From: Rana temporaria
Lineage: Eukaryota > Chordata > Amphibia > Anura > Ranidae
Direction: 5' to 3'
Length of the DNA stretch: 64,000 bases
NCBI RefSeq assembly: GCF_905171775.1
Contig: NC_053495.1
Location: 109,030,909 to 109,094,908, forward strand
The translations under genes and the position numbers were made by a program. The notes beneath the pieces were generated by a model. That model was not told the DNA's origin. It worked only from the letters and a program-made list of their open reading frames with translations, and ran no database searches. Positions 1 through 11,084 of the stretch are shown in pieces; the first letter of the stretch is position 1; every line of letters begins with the position of its first letter.

Positions 1-111
1 CCCTCAGGCTTTCACAATGACAATGCAGTGCAGGAGTTTTTCAGGCGGTATAGCAGCGCTATTTTTAGCGCTGTACCGCCTGAAAAACTCCTCAGTGTGA
101 AAGGGGTCTTA
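1..111. repeat. Terminal part of a MITE with hairpin (fragment at window edge)
   Basis: This stretch contains an internal hairpin around the GCGCTATTTTTAGCGC core and ends in AGTGTGAAAGGGGTCT. The same sequence occurs in reverse complement at about 14957-15060, which identifies it as a dispersed repeat. The TTTCACACTG end resembles other short repeats in the window (for example near 25590 and 54710). The left end is cut by the window edge. The following 112-280 holds nothing I recognise. Confidence 0.6.
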
Positions 112-280
112 GTGAATGGAAATCTGCACACACAGATGGCAACAAGAGTTCTAATCACCATCTACTCTATTTAAAACAAAAGACATTTTGGCCCTGAACA
201 CTGTATTATCAGATTGTATAATCAGTGGCCAGACCATACATGCCCATAAAGTCAGTCAAAAGGGATCAGATCTTGTATGC

Positions 281-1340
281 TAACCACTAGAGGCCCGCAC
301 TATAGCCGAATGACGGCCACAGCGTGGACCTGAAAATCCGGGAGGACGTCAATAGATGTCCTCCCTTTTGCACACACAATGCGCACCCCCTGCAGGGCGC
401 ACGCGCTGTGATCACCGAGTCACTGAGACACGGGTGATCACACATCCGTGTAAGGGGCCAGTCCCGGCCCTTTACCATGTGATCAGCTGTCAGCCAATGA
501 CAGCTGATCACATGATGTAAACAAAGGATCGCTAATCGTTTTTTTTTCCTGTCAGCGTGAGAAGAAAAAAAAGCTGATCACCGGCTTGTGTACAAGGGAC
601 ATCGCTCCCAAAGAGAAAGGGGCAATTCTGCCTCATCTGTGCCCACCTGCCAGGGCCACCTGACACCTGCCAGTACCCACAGTGCCACCCATCAATGCCC
701 ACGAGTGCCACCCATCAATGCCCACCAGTGGTGCCAATCAGTGCCTCATCAGTGCTACGTAGTAATGCTTCCTGTCAGTGTAACCTACCAGTGCTGATCA
801 GTGCCCATTATTGGCACCCATCAGTGCCCATCACTGTCACCTATCAATGCCACCTATTAGTGCAACTTCTCAGTGCCAACCAGTTCCACCTATCAATGCC
901 CTTCAGTGCCACTCATCAGTGCCACCTCTCAGTGTCACCTCTGAGTGTCACCTCTCAATGCCCACCAGTGGCGCCTATCAGTGCCCACCAGTGCTGCCTT
1001 ATCTTTGCCCATCAATGCAGCCCATCTGTGCCCATCAGTGCAGCCTCATCAGTGTACATCAATGAAGGAGAAAAATTACCTGTTTGCAAAATTTTATAAC
1101 AAAATATAAAAAAAATGTTTTTTTTTAAATCTGTCTTTTAATTTTTTTTTTGCAAAAAAATAAAAACCACAGGAGGTGATCAAATATCACCAAAATAAAG
1201 CTCTATTTGTGGGGAAAAGGTGATATTTGGGTTCAGTGTTGTATGACCGTGCAATTGTCATTCAAAATGTGACAGCGCTGAAATCTGAAAATCGTTCTGG
1301 GAAGGAGGGGGGTTTAAGTGCCCAGTAAGCAAGTGGTTAA
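281..1340 (-). mobile_element. TTAA-flanked nonautonomous DNA element (piggyBac-like), minus orientation
   Basis: The ends read TAACCACTAG at the left and AAGTGGTTAA at the right, the ends of a family seen about a dozen times here. The right 250 bp (about 1090-1340) is the conserved family core: GAGGTGATCAAATA followed by AAGCTCTATTTGTGG, seen in reverse complement in plus-oriented copies. The middle carries CACTGAT-type tandem repeats (612-1070). The open frames over this repeat are artefacts of its periodicity. Assignment to piggyBac rests on the TTAA target duplication deduced at 41325-42267. No gene is seen in 1341-1855. Confidence 0.65.
612..1070. repeat. Degenerate tandem repeat (CAGTGCC/CATCAGTGCC type)
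   Basis: Short units of about 10-20 bp built on CCCATCAGTGCC and CACCTATCAGTG recur with many substitutions. The reverse-complement version is present at 13895-14500 and 49815-50110. At this locus and at 13895-14500 the array is inside a TTAA-flanked element, so it appears to travel with that family. Confidence 0.8.
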
Positions 1341-1867
1341 ATCTGCAAGTTCTCAGAATAGTGGCATTGCACTGGGTAACTAAATCTCTGCTGACTCATG
1401 CAACATTAGGCACATACAAAAGATGTTTTCACTTTGCTGGCAAAATACATTATGAGGATAAAGTCACAACAAATTTCTTCAATCAACTTTTTACATTCAG
1501 AATCAGTCATTCTTCATCACCTTGATGGCAAAGGCTAATAATGCTCAAATTATTCATATCACTAGTCAAAATGCTCTATTTGGCTAAATTATGTTTGTCT
1601 ATCCAAGTCTAATAAAGATTCTGGTGTCAAAGGGGTTGAATAGATCCAAGGTAATATAACTTATGATGCTTGACTCCTTCGCTCTCATGCTATAAATATA
1701 TATAAATGTTTGATAGAATTCGTTTTTTATGTGTTGCCTTTCAGCTTTTAATGTAAAGGCACAGAAAGGATTTTTGATAAGTAAACATTTTATTTATAAT
1801 TATAATTTCAGTTCTGTTTGTTTCTTAATACAATTTAGAAACTCCTTGCTGTGTATAAAGCCAGAAG

Positions 1868-2103
1868 GATTGATTTACTAAAGGCAACTTGACTGAGTGT
1901 GTACTTTGCAGTTGCTCCAGAGCTTAGTAAATGAGGTAAAGCTTCACTTTGCAAACAGTACCCAATCATGTGCAAGGAAAAGAAAAAAAAAATGCATTTT
2001 CGCCTGCACATGATTGGATGATGGAAGTCAGCAGAGCTTCTTCTCATTTACTAAGCTCTGGAGCAACTGCAACTGCTCTTGCCTCTAGTAAATCAACCCC
2101 AGA
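1868..2103. mobile_element. Palindromic MITE (TTTACTAA...TTAGTAAA type)
   Basis: The two halves are imperfect inverted repeats: GCAGTTGCTCCAGAGCTTAG on the left is matched in reverse complement by CTAAGCTCTGGAGCAACTGC on the right, around an A-rich centre near 1985. Related copies with the same border logic lie at 30780-30995 and 56695-56978. Confidence 0.65.
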
Positions 2104-2106
2104 GTC

Positions 2107-2524
2107 TAAGGCCTTATACACATAATAGGATAGCCAGAGGACAACGGTCTGAAGGACCGTTTTCATCAGTCCAAACCGATCGTGTGTAGGCCCCATAGGT
2201 TAGTTAACCTTAGGTTAAAAAAATGAGAACTTGCTTTAAAATTTAACCGATGGACAGGTCAAAACTGATCGTTAGTATGCAAAAGCATCGGTTAAAAACC
2301 CGTGCATGCTCAGAATCAAGTCGACGCATGCTTGGAAGCATCGAACTTCGTTTTTTTTCAGCACGTTGTTGTGTTTTACGTCACCACGTTCTAATACGAT
2401 CGTTTTTTTAACTGATGGTGTGTACGCACGACGGACCATCAGTCAGCTTCATAGGTTAACCTAATACAACGGTCCTTCAGACCGTTGTCCTCTGGCTATC
2501 CTATCGTGTGTACAAGGCCTTAGA
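2107..2524. mobile_element. Palindromic MITE with CTAAGGCC/GGCCTTAG ends
   Basis: The terminal inverted repeats are about 50 bp: the left half reads ATAGGATAGCCAGAGGACAA and the right half carries the reverse complement. A CGTGTGTACAAGGCC motif at the right end links it to the GTACACACG palindromic MITEs elsewhere in the window. A second, partial relative follows 27634. Confidence 0.7.
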
Positions 2525-2857
2525 TTTGGTGCCCGCTGTAGAGAGTACATTTCTGGGAAAGAGGCAGAGCCCTATGAGATCAGGGAAGAAATCAGTAATG
2601 TCAAGAATGCCAAGAATTCCAGCCTGGAAAAAGAAAGTCCCTCCAAATATAAGATATCAACCTAATAAAACTCTGAAAGGATCATGAAGCTCTCTCAACA
2701 GGAAGCAAACCTAAAGCATCACCAGTGGAAAGTACAGTACATCAGAAGTTAGGATATCAGAGACCCTGTTTGTTACTCAGGAGGTGAAAGAGTTCTTTGC
2801 AAAAAAAAAAAAAACAAGTTTTCAAAATTACCTGGCTGAACAAATGTAATTTATCAT

Positions 2858-3962
2858 TGTAGCGCTACCCCCTCAGGAGCCGCTGATTATTTTGGGATCG
2901 GCGAATTGAGTTACCTCTATGTGTTGTCTAGGGGAGAAAGTAGTGAGTAGAGCAGTAATTGAATGTCCAGTCTGCAGATGAAGTTTTCTGAATGCTTTAT
3001 TTCTTGGTCCAACACGACCAACATCAACTTGAGGTAGACAGAAAAGGTTGACGAAATAAAGGAACTCTGCGGTATCAGGCCTTGGATAAGGAAAAGCAGT
3101 CCTGCTTTTCTACAGCTGTAACGATACGTCGCCACTCTAGCCAGAGTGGGTGAAGTGCCCCTGGACAGACCTCTGCCACAGGCCTGGCAGCCGGAGCGCC
3201 ACTTTAGGTAACTGGGAGGAACAAGTCTCTGCCACCGACTTGGCTCTGATTAGATTAGGATGCCAGATGAAACCTCTGCCACAGGCTCAATGCTGACAAT
3301 GTGAACAGCAGAGCAAATCCTCCCAATAGATCACTTCAGGGTCACCAGTTGACAGTGCAAGTGTACCTGTCAATGTCCGGTCACCAGATCCCCGATGGTT
3401 CGTTCAAGCCCTTTTGGATAACCTGCCTCCGGGTTCTCCTCAAGCTGATCCCCCACCGAACGGCAAACAGCCTGGGATCTCCTCAGTAGAATTGGGGACC
3501 CAGTAAGTCACTGGGGCCCCTTTGTAGCATCAGTTGCTCCAGGCCAGAAGGGCCCAGAGTCTGGAACTCCGCGTAGCGCGCGACCCCTGGCCAGGTAGGC
3601 CATAGTGGTGGGGCCCGTGATGTGCGCACACCCTAAAGGTGGGTGCCGCACCTGGAACCATGAACCTGCGAAGAACCCAGAACGACGGCCTCTGCCACAG
3701 AAATACCCCCTCCTAGCATGCACAGCGAGGCTCAACTCCTCTCATTGGCTGCTGGGAAGAAGCGGCTCCGCCTGGATCCCTCTGGTGCCATCTGCCGTCC
3801 AGAGATGAGACCGTATCTCTGGATACACAGACTGACCACAAGACAATCCAGGATTTGGCGACAGCCAAATTTAACAAAATTTTGAATGAGAGCAACTTAC
3901 CTCTATCATTCTCCCACTAACTTTAGCGTAGTGCCCTTACTGAAAGTAAAGGGGGCACTACA
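2858..3962 (-). mobile_element. Probable solo LTR (about 1.1 kb)
   Basis: The segment starts TGTAGCGCTACCC and ends GGGGGCACTACA, so it has TGTAG/CTACA terminal inverted repeats. It is flanked by TCAT on both sides (2854-2857 and 3963-3966); a 5-bp ATCAT reading is also possible if the last A is shared. On the minus strand an AATAAA signal lies near 2996-3003, placing transcription right to left. No internal coding region is attached, so it is called a solo LTR. The superfamily (Gypsy or endogenous retrovirus) is not determined. Confidence 0.6.
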
Positions 3963-4099
3963 TCATGATAGTGTGGATGAGTCTCCCATTCAGGTAAAGT
4001 TAGAACATTATTGGTTACCTCTGAAACTCAAATAAATCTTTTCCCTTGCTCATCCCTAAGCCGCTTGTCAGCATGAGGTTCTGCAACAATGACAGGGAA

Positions 4100-5280
4100 C
4101 TAAATTAAATATCCAGATTGTATGCTTGTCCCATGCCTCGGGTGGATGTTAATAGAAAGAGTGTGTCCCACCAGGTATATTATCACCCTTGATCTTACTA
4201 AAGGGTATTGTCAGGTTCCCTTAACAGACATGGCAAAGGAAAAGGACAATTTTTGTGACACAAGAGGGTCTTTACCATTTTGGCTCACATAAGGCCCTGG
4301 CCTAATTTCAAAGAATTTTGGATTGTATTCTTAAGCCCCACAAAGCGTATGCTTTAGTTTATCTGGATGATGTTGTCCGTTTCAGTCTTAACTGCAATTC
4401 CCACCTTTAGAAGGTCCAGGCAGTTTTAGTTTCTTTATTGGTAAGGCTGGGTTAAAAGCTGATCCAAAAAAATGTGCAACATAAAGAAGCTTGATATTTG
4501 GGATACAGCAGTTCATGGGGTGGGGTCAAAAGGCATCTAAGGCTGGGTATTGATGGATCGAAATTTGGCCAGTTTAGCAGGGAGTGGACAAATTCTGATC
4601 TGTGTTTAGCCCTCCCTGTTCAACAGAAGTAAATTGTTAGATAACATTTTGTCAAATGGCCATGCTGGAAAACTCTCATAAATCTATGGCTGCAACCACT
4701 GATCAGTGGAGAGTCCCCCAGGAGGGGGGTTCTCCAGCCACATCACTTGTTTGGAATCCATTTGTTTTTTCAGGTCACCCCAAACCAGTTGGAAAAACAT
4801 GTCAGAGCCTTTCTAGGAATTTTGAGAAACTACTAGAGGTTTGTGAGCAGTGTTGCCCCTATAGCAGCTCCACTTATTGATCTCACCTAATGGAGCAATT
4901 TGAACTTGGTGAAATGAAAAGAATAGTCAGAGGGAGCTTTTCAAGAGCTGTAGGCAGTATTGTGTAAGGGATCAGTGTTAACTACCCCCAACTTCAGTCA
5001 ATCATTTTTTGTACCAACATATGTATCTGATGTTGGCCTGTACTTTTGTCTCAGGAAAGTTTTATGGGGGAGAAATTCACTGACATACCTCAGGCAGAAA
5101 CGAACCCCTGCAGAGGGGGACTATTCAATAGTAGAAAGGGAGTGGCTGTCCCTAAAGTGAGCATTAAAGTCTTTGAGGTATTACCTTTTGAGAAAACCGT
5201 TCCAATTTATTACAAAGCATGTCTCCACTACAATGGATGTATCAGAACAAAGGTAACAATGCAAGAATTGTAAGATGGCT
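4100..5280 (+). pseudogene. Decayed Gypsy-type pol (reverse transcriptase/RNase H) relic
   Basis: Plus-strand fragments in several frames resemble the reverse transcriptase and RNase H of Ty3/Gypsy retroelements. A YLDD catalytic motif is readable at 4360-4371, preceded by a DLTKGY-like stretch near 4190. An RNase H stretch with YSIVEREWLSLK ends at 5157. Stops and frameshifts separate the pieces, so this is dead. The plus orientation is opposite to my reading of the neighbouring solo LTR, so the two need not be one insertion. The flanking 2525-2857 and 5281-5560 hold no further recognised domain. Confidence 0.6.
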
Positions 5281-5560
5281 TTTGGCCCTGCAAGACGTCT
5301 AAGGTAGAACACAGGACAGAGACCTAGAAAGGAAATAATGATTGACTAACTTGTCCATTGCATGTTGGCAAAATGCACACATTTTTTCAGGTCCGACTCC
5401 TGGGCAAAGGGAGAGGGTATGTGAGACACTGTCTGGCAAGATTTTTCTGGGCCCTGGAGCCAGGAGGTTTTGTGGATCTTTGGTGGAATAAAACATCCAT
5501 TCCTAGGTCCACATATTATCTTATCATAAGGGGGCACCCTGTTTGTAAGGAACTGACTTG

Positions 5561-7084
5561 AGTTGAGCAACTTGGATGGGGAGATATTTTGTTTTGTTTT
5601 ATGCGGTAGACTTGCTGTAAAGGCCCAGTGCATTGAAATTGTGTTTGTTTTTATGCTTGTTGAATACAATTGCAAGATAAACCTGCTTGGACTGTTACCA
5701 GGTTTCTCTGTCTCGTGCCAATACCAGTTGAACCTGCCCCCCTTTGTAATTTTTGTAATATTTAAGTAAAAATATTGAATTTGTTCTCACCAAGTAATAA
5801 TCATATTCCTCAGAACAAGCTTCCTAACTCATAATTGCATTGCCGAGGGAGGGATGGGTCAAACTGACCAAATTTGCTAGAACTACTGATGCCTACCTAT
5901 TAGAATGCATAGTCGTGGTTGAACACCAAGCACAGCTGCTATAAAAAGAAAATGAAGATGCAGCTATGAAAACTGAGCTTGTTGATCCAAAGCCTATCTG
6001 GTGATATATCTTTTCAGTTGGATTTTACATTTTTCCATAAAAAACCTGATTTGAAAATTGATAGCAGAGTTACTGTCCCCAGTTACTGTGAATGGCAAAG
6101 GCATTGTTTTGTCCATTTTCATATTTATTTATTCCCCCTTTTTTTTTGTATAAGCCCATTGTTGTCAGATGAGCCCATTGGTTTCAGATTTGTTTTTAAA
6201 GTTTCATAAATTCTTCACGGTCAATCATAGCTTGAAGAAGTAAAGAGTTACTAAACCCTATTTTTCTTTGTTTTTTTAAGTACAAACATATCATACTTAC
6301 CTAGGGTACCTCAGTGGTGCTGGTGGCTCCTCCTCTTCTCGAGTGCCCTGTCAGAGACGTGATTTTCTTCGGGACACCCGTGTGGGTTTGCTGCGTTCAG
6401 CCATCTATTATTTCCTGGTGGTTTGGTGCACTTTCTGAAAGCGCACTAAAACCCATGATGTTTTGGTGCACTTTTAGAAAGTGTGCCACACCTGCAGGAT
6501 AAAATGGAAGTCTATGGCAAAGTGCAGCTAACCCAGGAAAGTTGCAGGTGACTCAGAAGTCAGAAGACCCAGGAAAGTTGCAGTTTGGGGGGTAGTAAAA
6601 CCTTATAGTTAAGACGTGTGTTTTTATCACCCCCTTTAGCTGCAGGGGCCAGGGGTTACACATATTACAACCGCAGCAAGAGTTATACGCTCTGTCATGG
6701 TTGATGGGGGTAGCACCTGCCAAGCATGACACATTCAAGTGCATGAGGCCACTCTGCAGGTGCCCTGCAACCTTGTGAGTACAGTAAACAAGGGGTTAAA
6801 GCAGGCAGCATTGTTTTGCTTTCTTATCACCTGCTTTAACCCTTTGGACTTGCACTTGCAGAGTGGCCCCAATTACACAGAAGAAACAGGGGGCTTAATT
6901 CCTGCTGCGGCATGTGTACACCTTAGGCTGTTGCCAGCAGCTAAAGGCGTATGGGATTGGGGGCGGTAAAACTGTGACTCAACCACAGGGTTTTACCACC
7001 CTTCAACTTTACATGTGAAAGAGCCCTAAGGGTGCCGCTGCCAAATGCAACTTGGGGCTCATTCACAAGTGTATCAGGCACCGC
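5561..7084. other. Gene-free stretch with short dispersed repeats
   Basis: I see no gene here. Around 6420-6560 the sequence resembles the repeat at 54700-54910 (GAAGTCTATGG, GTGCACTTT, TTGCAGGT motifs). Around 6590-7010 there are short inverted repeats near GTTTTACC/GGTAAAAC. The open frames are short and show no protein features. Confidence 0.4.
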
Positions 7085-7593
<509 letters not shown>

Positions 7594-8335
7594 GGGGTAG
7601 ATTCACGTAGAATGGCGTTTCTTTGTGCGGGCGTAACGTATCTTATTTACGTTACGCCTCCGCAACTTTTACAGGCAAGTGCCATATTCTTAAAAGAAAG
7701 TTGCGGCAGCGTAGCGTAAATAGGCCGGCGTAAGCCCGCCTAATTCAAATTGTGAAGAGGTGGGCGTGTGTTATGTAAATTAACCCTGACCCGATGTGAT
7801 TGACGTTTTACACGAGCGGCGCATGCGCCGCCCGTGGAATTTCCCAGTGTGCATTGCTCCAAAGTACGCCGCAAGGACGTCATTGGTTTCAACGTGAACG
7901 TAAATGACGTCCAGCCCCATTCACGGACGACTTACGCAAACAACGTACATTTTTCAAATTTTGTTGTGGGAACGACGGCCATACTTAACATTGGTGCGCC
8001 GCATATACGCCTCATATAGCAGGGGTAACCTTACGCCGGGAAAAGCCTAACGTAACCTGCCTAAATGTACTGCGTCAGCTGGGCGTACGTTCGTGAATTC
8101 GGGTATCTAGCTGATTTACATATTCTAGGCGTAAATCAGCGTACATGCCCCTAGCGGCCAGCGTAAATATGCAGTTAAGATCCGACGGCGTAAGAGACTT
8201 ACGCCGGTCGGATCTAATCGAAATCTATGCGTAACTGATTCTATGAATCAGGCGCATAGATACGACCGGCCAGACTCAGAGATACGACGGCGTATCTGGA
8301 GATACGCCGTCGTATCTCCTCTGTGAATCTACCCC
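7594..8335. mobile_element. Harbinger-type MITE, TSD TTA
   Basis: The terminal inverted repeats are GGGGTAGATTCAC and GTGAATCTACCCC. A perfect 3-bp TTA target duplication flanks it (7591-7593 and 8336-8338), as expected for PIF/Harbinger. The interior is rich in TACGCC/GGCGTA words and has no coding region. Confidence 0.85.
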
Positions 8336-8700
8336 TTAGTGTTTAAAGAAGTTGTAAAGGAATAATTTTTTTCACCTTAATTCAATCTATGCCCCATGTC
8401 TTCAGGCTGTTCTCGGGTCTTCATTGGAGATTGATAGCAGCGCAGCCATTGGCTCCCGCTGCTGTCAATCTAATCAATAACGTGGCACGCCGGGAAGCGA
8501 GGCAGAGTGATACACTTGGCGGCTATAGCCGCCGTCTGTATCACGGGAGTGCATCTGCAAGCTAACCTCCTTGGGAGAGAGCTTCCCAGAACGGGGGTTG
8601 GCTCATGTGGGGAGGAGCCAAGACAGCCGCCGAGGGACCCCAGAAGACAAGGATCGGGGCATGTTTGTTATTAAAAAAAAAAAAAAGAACCTCTACAACT

Positions 8701-9040
8701 AGGGTGACCACATTTCCAAACTACCATCCATTCCCAAAAATCAGCTTGTGCTGTAACGAATCACAGCACAGTGATTGGACACAAGAGGCGGGATTTATGA
8801 TTTCTCCAATCACAAGCAGGGGGCAGGGAATGTGCTCCCCCAGGCATTCCCAGCCAGGACACGTACTGTCAGTGAGTAAAGCAGTGATATGGCGGCCATT
8901 TTTGGGGGCATCAGATTGTCCCGGGCTGAAGCTGGGTCAGTTTCATTCCGGGACACTGTATTGTCCTGGAATGAAGGTGCCCGGGACAGACCTGCAAAAT
9001 GCGGGACTGTCCCGGGCAATCTGGGACACGTGGTCACCCT
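8701..9040. mobile_element. MITE with AGGGTGACCA/TGGTCACCCT ends
   Basis: Short terminal inverted repeats AGGGTGACCA and TGGTCACCCT bound about 340 bp. A related fragment begins near 53007. It sits inside a second repeat of about 8345-9057 that resembles 48328-48952 (TTTTTCACCTTAAT motif). Confidence 0.6.
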
Positions 9041-9212
9041 ATTTACAACCCCTTTAAATGTGTTCCTCTGAGTGCTTTCTAACTGTGAGAGATGTACTTT
9101 CACTAAAGGAAAGCCGAGATCCTCAAGATCTCCATTTTCCTTTCTGACAGAACGGCGATCTGCCTTGTTCTGGAGCCGAAGACGAAAATCGCATACAGGT
9201 ACGTGATTTTGC

Positions 9213-9702
9213 ACTTAAAGCGGATGTGCCATGGGAACAAAATATTAAAAGCCAGCAGCTACAAATACTGCAGCTGCTGACTTTTAATATTAGGACACTT
9301 ACCTGTCCTGGAGTCCAGCGCCGATCGCAGCAGAGCACGAGCGATCGCTCGTCACTCTGCTGCTCCCCCCGCCATCCACGCTGAGGGAACCAGGAAGTGA
9401 AGCGCTGCGGCTTCACTGCCCGGTTCCCTACGGCGCATGCGCGAGTCGCGCTGCGCCCGCCGATTGGCTCACACGCTGTGTGCTGGGAGCCGAGTGTTCC
9501 CAGCACACAACGGGCGACAGACGGGATGTGACGGAATGCCCGTCTTTCGCCCGTAGCGTGTGGCCGGAAGTGGGTGCAAATACCTGTCTTTAGACAGGTG
9601 TCTGCACCCCCCTCCCCCCTGAAAGGTGTCAAATGTGACACCGGAGGGGGGGAGGGTTCCGATCAGCGGGACTCCACTTTAGGGTGGAGAACCGCTTTAA
9701 GG
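9213..9702. mobile_element. MITE with ACTTAAAGCGG/CCGCTTTAAG ends
   Basis: Inverted ends ACTTAAAGCGGATG and GAACCGCTTTAAG bound about 490 bp. The interior motifs CAGGAAGTGAAGC, CGGCGCATGCGC and GACACCTTTCAGGGG recur diverged at about 25140-25425. No gene is seen between 9703 and 10257. Confidence 0.65.
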
Positions 9703-10257
9703 GCCACCCTGCTGCAGTAAATGTACGTAGGACAGTCTATAAGCTGTTAAAGATCCCATTCCCTTGCTTCAGCTTCAGAAACTCCAATGCAAAAATAGGG
9801 GTAAGGATTTTTCCACTGTATCTGTCTCTAGTAATCGCAGGTCATGTTGCAATTTTGTCCTATGAGCTCAAAGCACAAGCAAATACAAGATAACAGGTTC
9901 TGGGTGCCACAAGCTGTTCCTTGTATAATATGCTGTCAAGGTTGGATCCTATGGAGGCCAAACACAGTGTTTGCAAGTGATGTAAGAGATTTAAACACCA
10001 CTTGAAATAATTTTTGTAGGGGTTCGCAACAGTAGTAGTAATGAGTGCTTTAGAGCATTTGAAGTGCTCATAACACATTTTCTTCAACATTCAATGCCAT
10101 ATGGAAATCTGGAGGCATTTTGTACATGTATTTCCTGCTTGTGACATTGGTTCGCAGATTTTCTCAGTAAACCCTCACCTTGTATACCAACCCATACAGT
10201 TTAAAACAGAAATTAAAAAGGTAAAACATTTGTGTATATACATAAAAAAAAAACATT

Positions 10258-10963
10258 GGCCCAGATTCAAGAAGCAATTGCGCCTGTGTAACCATAGGTT
10301 ACACGGCGCAATTGCTTACTTGCTCCGGTGTAACGAGTGCTCCTGATTCAGGAACCTTGTTACACCGACTGCAGCCTAAAATCTGCGCGGCATAAGGCTC
10401 TTATGCCATGCAGATTTTAGGCTGCATTCTTGCGTGGGCCGCTAGGGGGCGCTCCCATTGTGATCAGCGTGTAGTATGCAAATTGCATACTACCACTGAT
10501 TCACAAACTTGCGCGGGCCCTGCGCAAGCCAGGTACGGAGTTTCCGTACGGCAACTTTAGCGCAAGGCTGCCCCTTCTAATAGTAGGGGCAGCCAATGCT
10601 AAAGTATAGCCGCCGCTCCCGCGACGTGAAATTTGAATTTCACGTCGTTTGCGTAAGTGATTCGTGAATGGCGCTGGACGCCATTCACGTTCACTTTGAA
10701 GCAAATGACGTCCTTGCGACGTCATTTGCCGCAATGCACGTCGGGATCGTTTCCCGACGGAGTATGCGCTGTACGCTCGGCGCGGGAGCGCGTCTAATTT
10801 AAATGATTCCCGCCCCCGGCGGGATCATTAACATTGCGCACGCTTACGCCAGGCAATTTTGCCGGTGCGCCCTCGCAATTTACGGAGCTACTGCTCCGTG
10901 AATCGAGGGCATCGCAAAATATTTGCGGGGGAGCAGGGCAAAATCGTTACCTGAATCTGGGCC
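10258..10963. mobile_element. Harbinger-type MITE, TSD ATT
   Basis: Ends GGCCCAGATTCAAG and CTGAATCTGGGCC are flanked by ATT on both sides (10255-10257 and 10964-10966). The copy at 60813-61552 is closely similar over the whole length and has the same TSD, so both derive from one subfamily. The interior is noncoding. Confidence 0.85.
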
Positions 10964-11084
10964 ATTATAAATACCCCTTTCCCCCTTTCAGCTTTAAAAA
11001 CGCTCTAACACTGAAAACGCTGCAAAACGCGGCTATCTGGAATTTAGAAGCATGTTTGAGACTCGAGCTTAAAGAAATTACGTA

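Noticed and set aside
329..797. Short open frames over the CACTGAT-type repeats
   Set aside because: They are periodic peptides from a tandem repeat, present in several frames and both strands, with no gene features.
9123..9641. 172-codon minus-strand frame
   Set aside because: It lies inside a MITE with clear inverted ends and GC-rich sequence that leaves many frames open.
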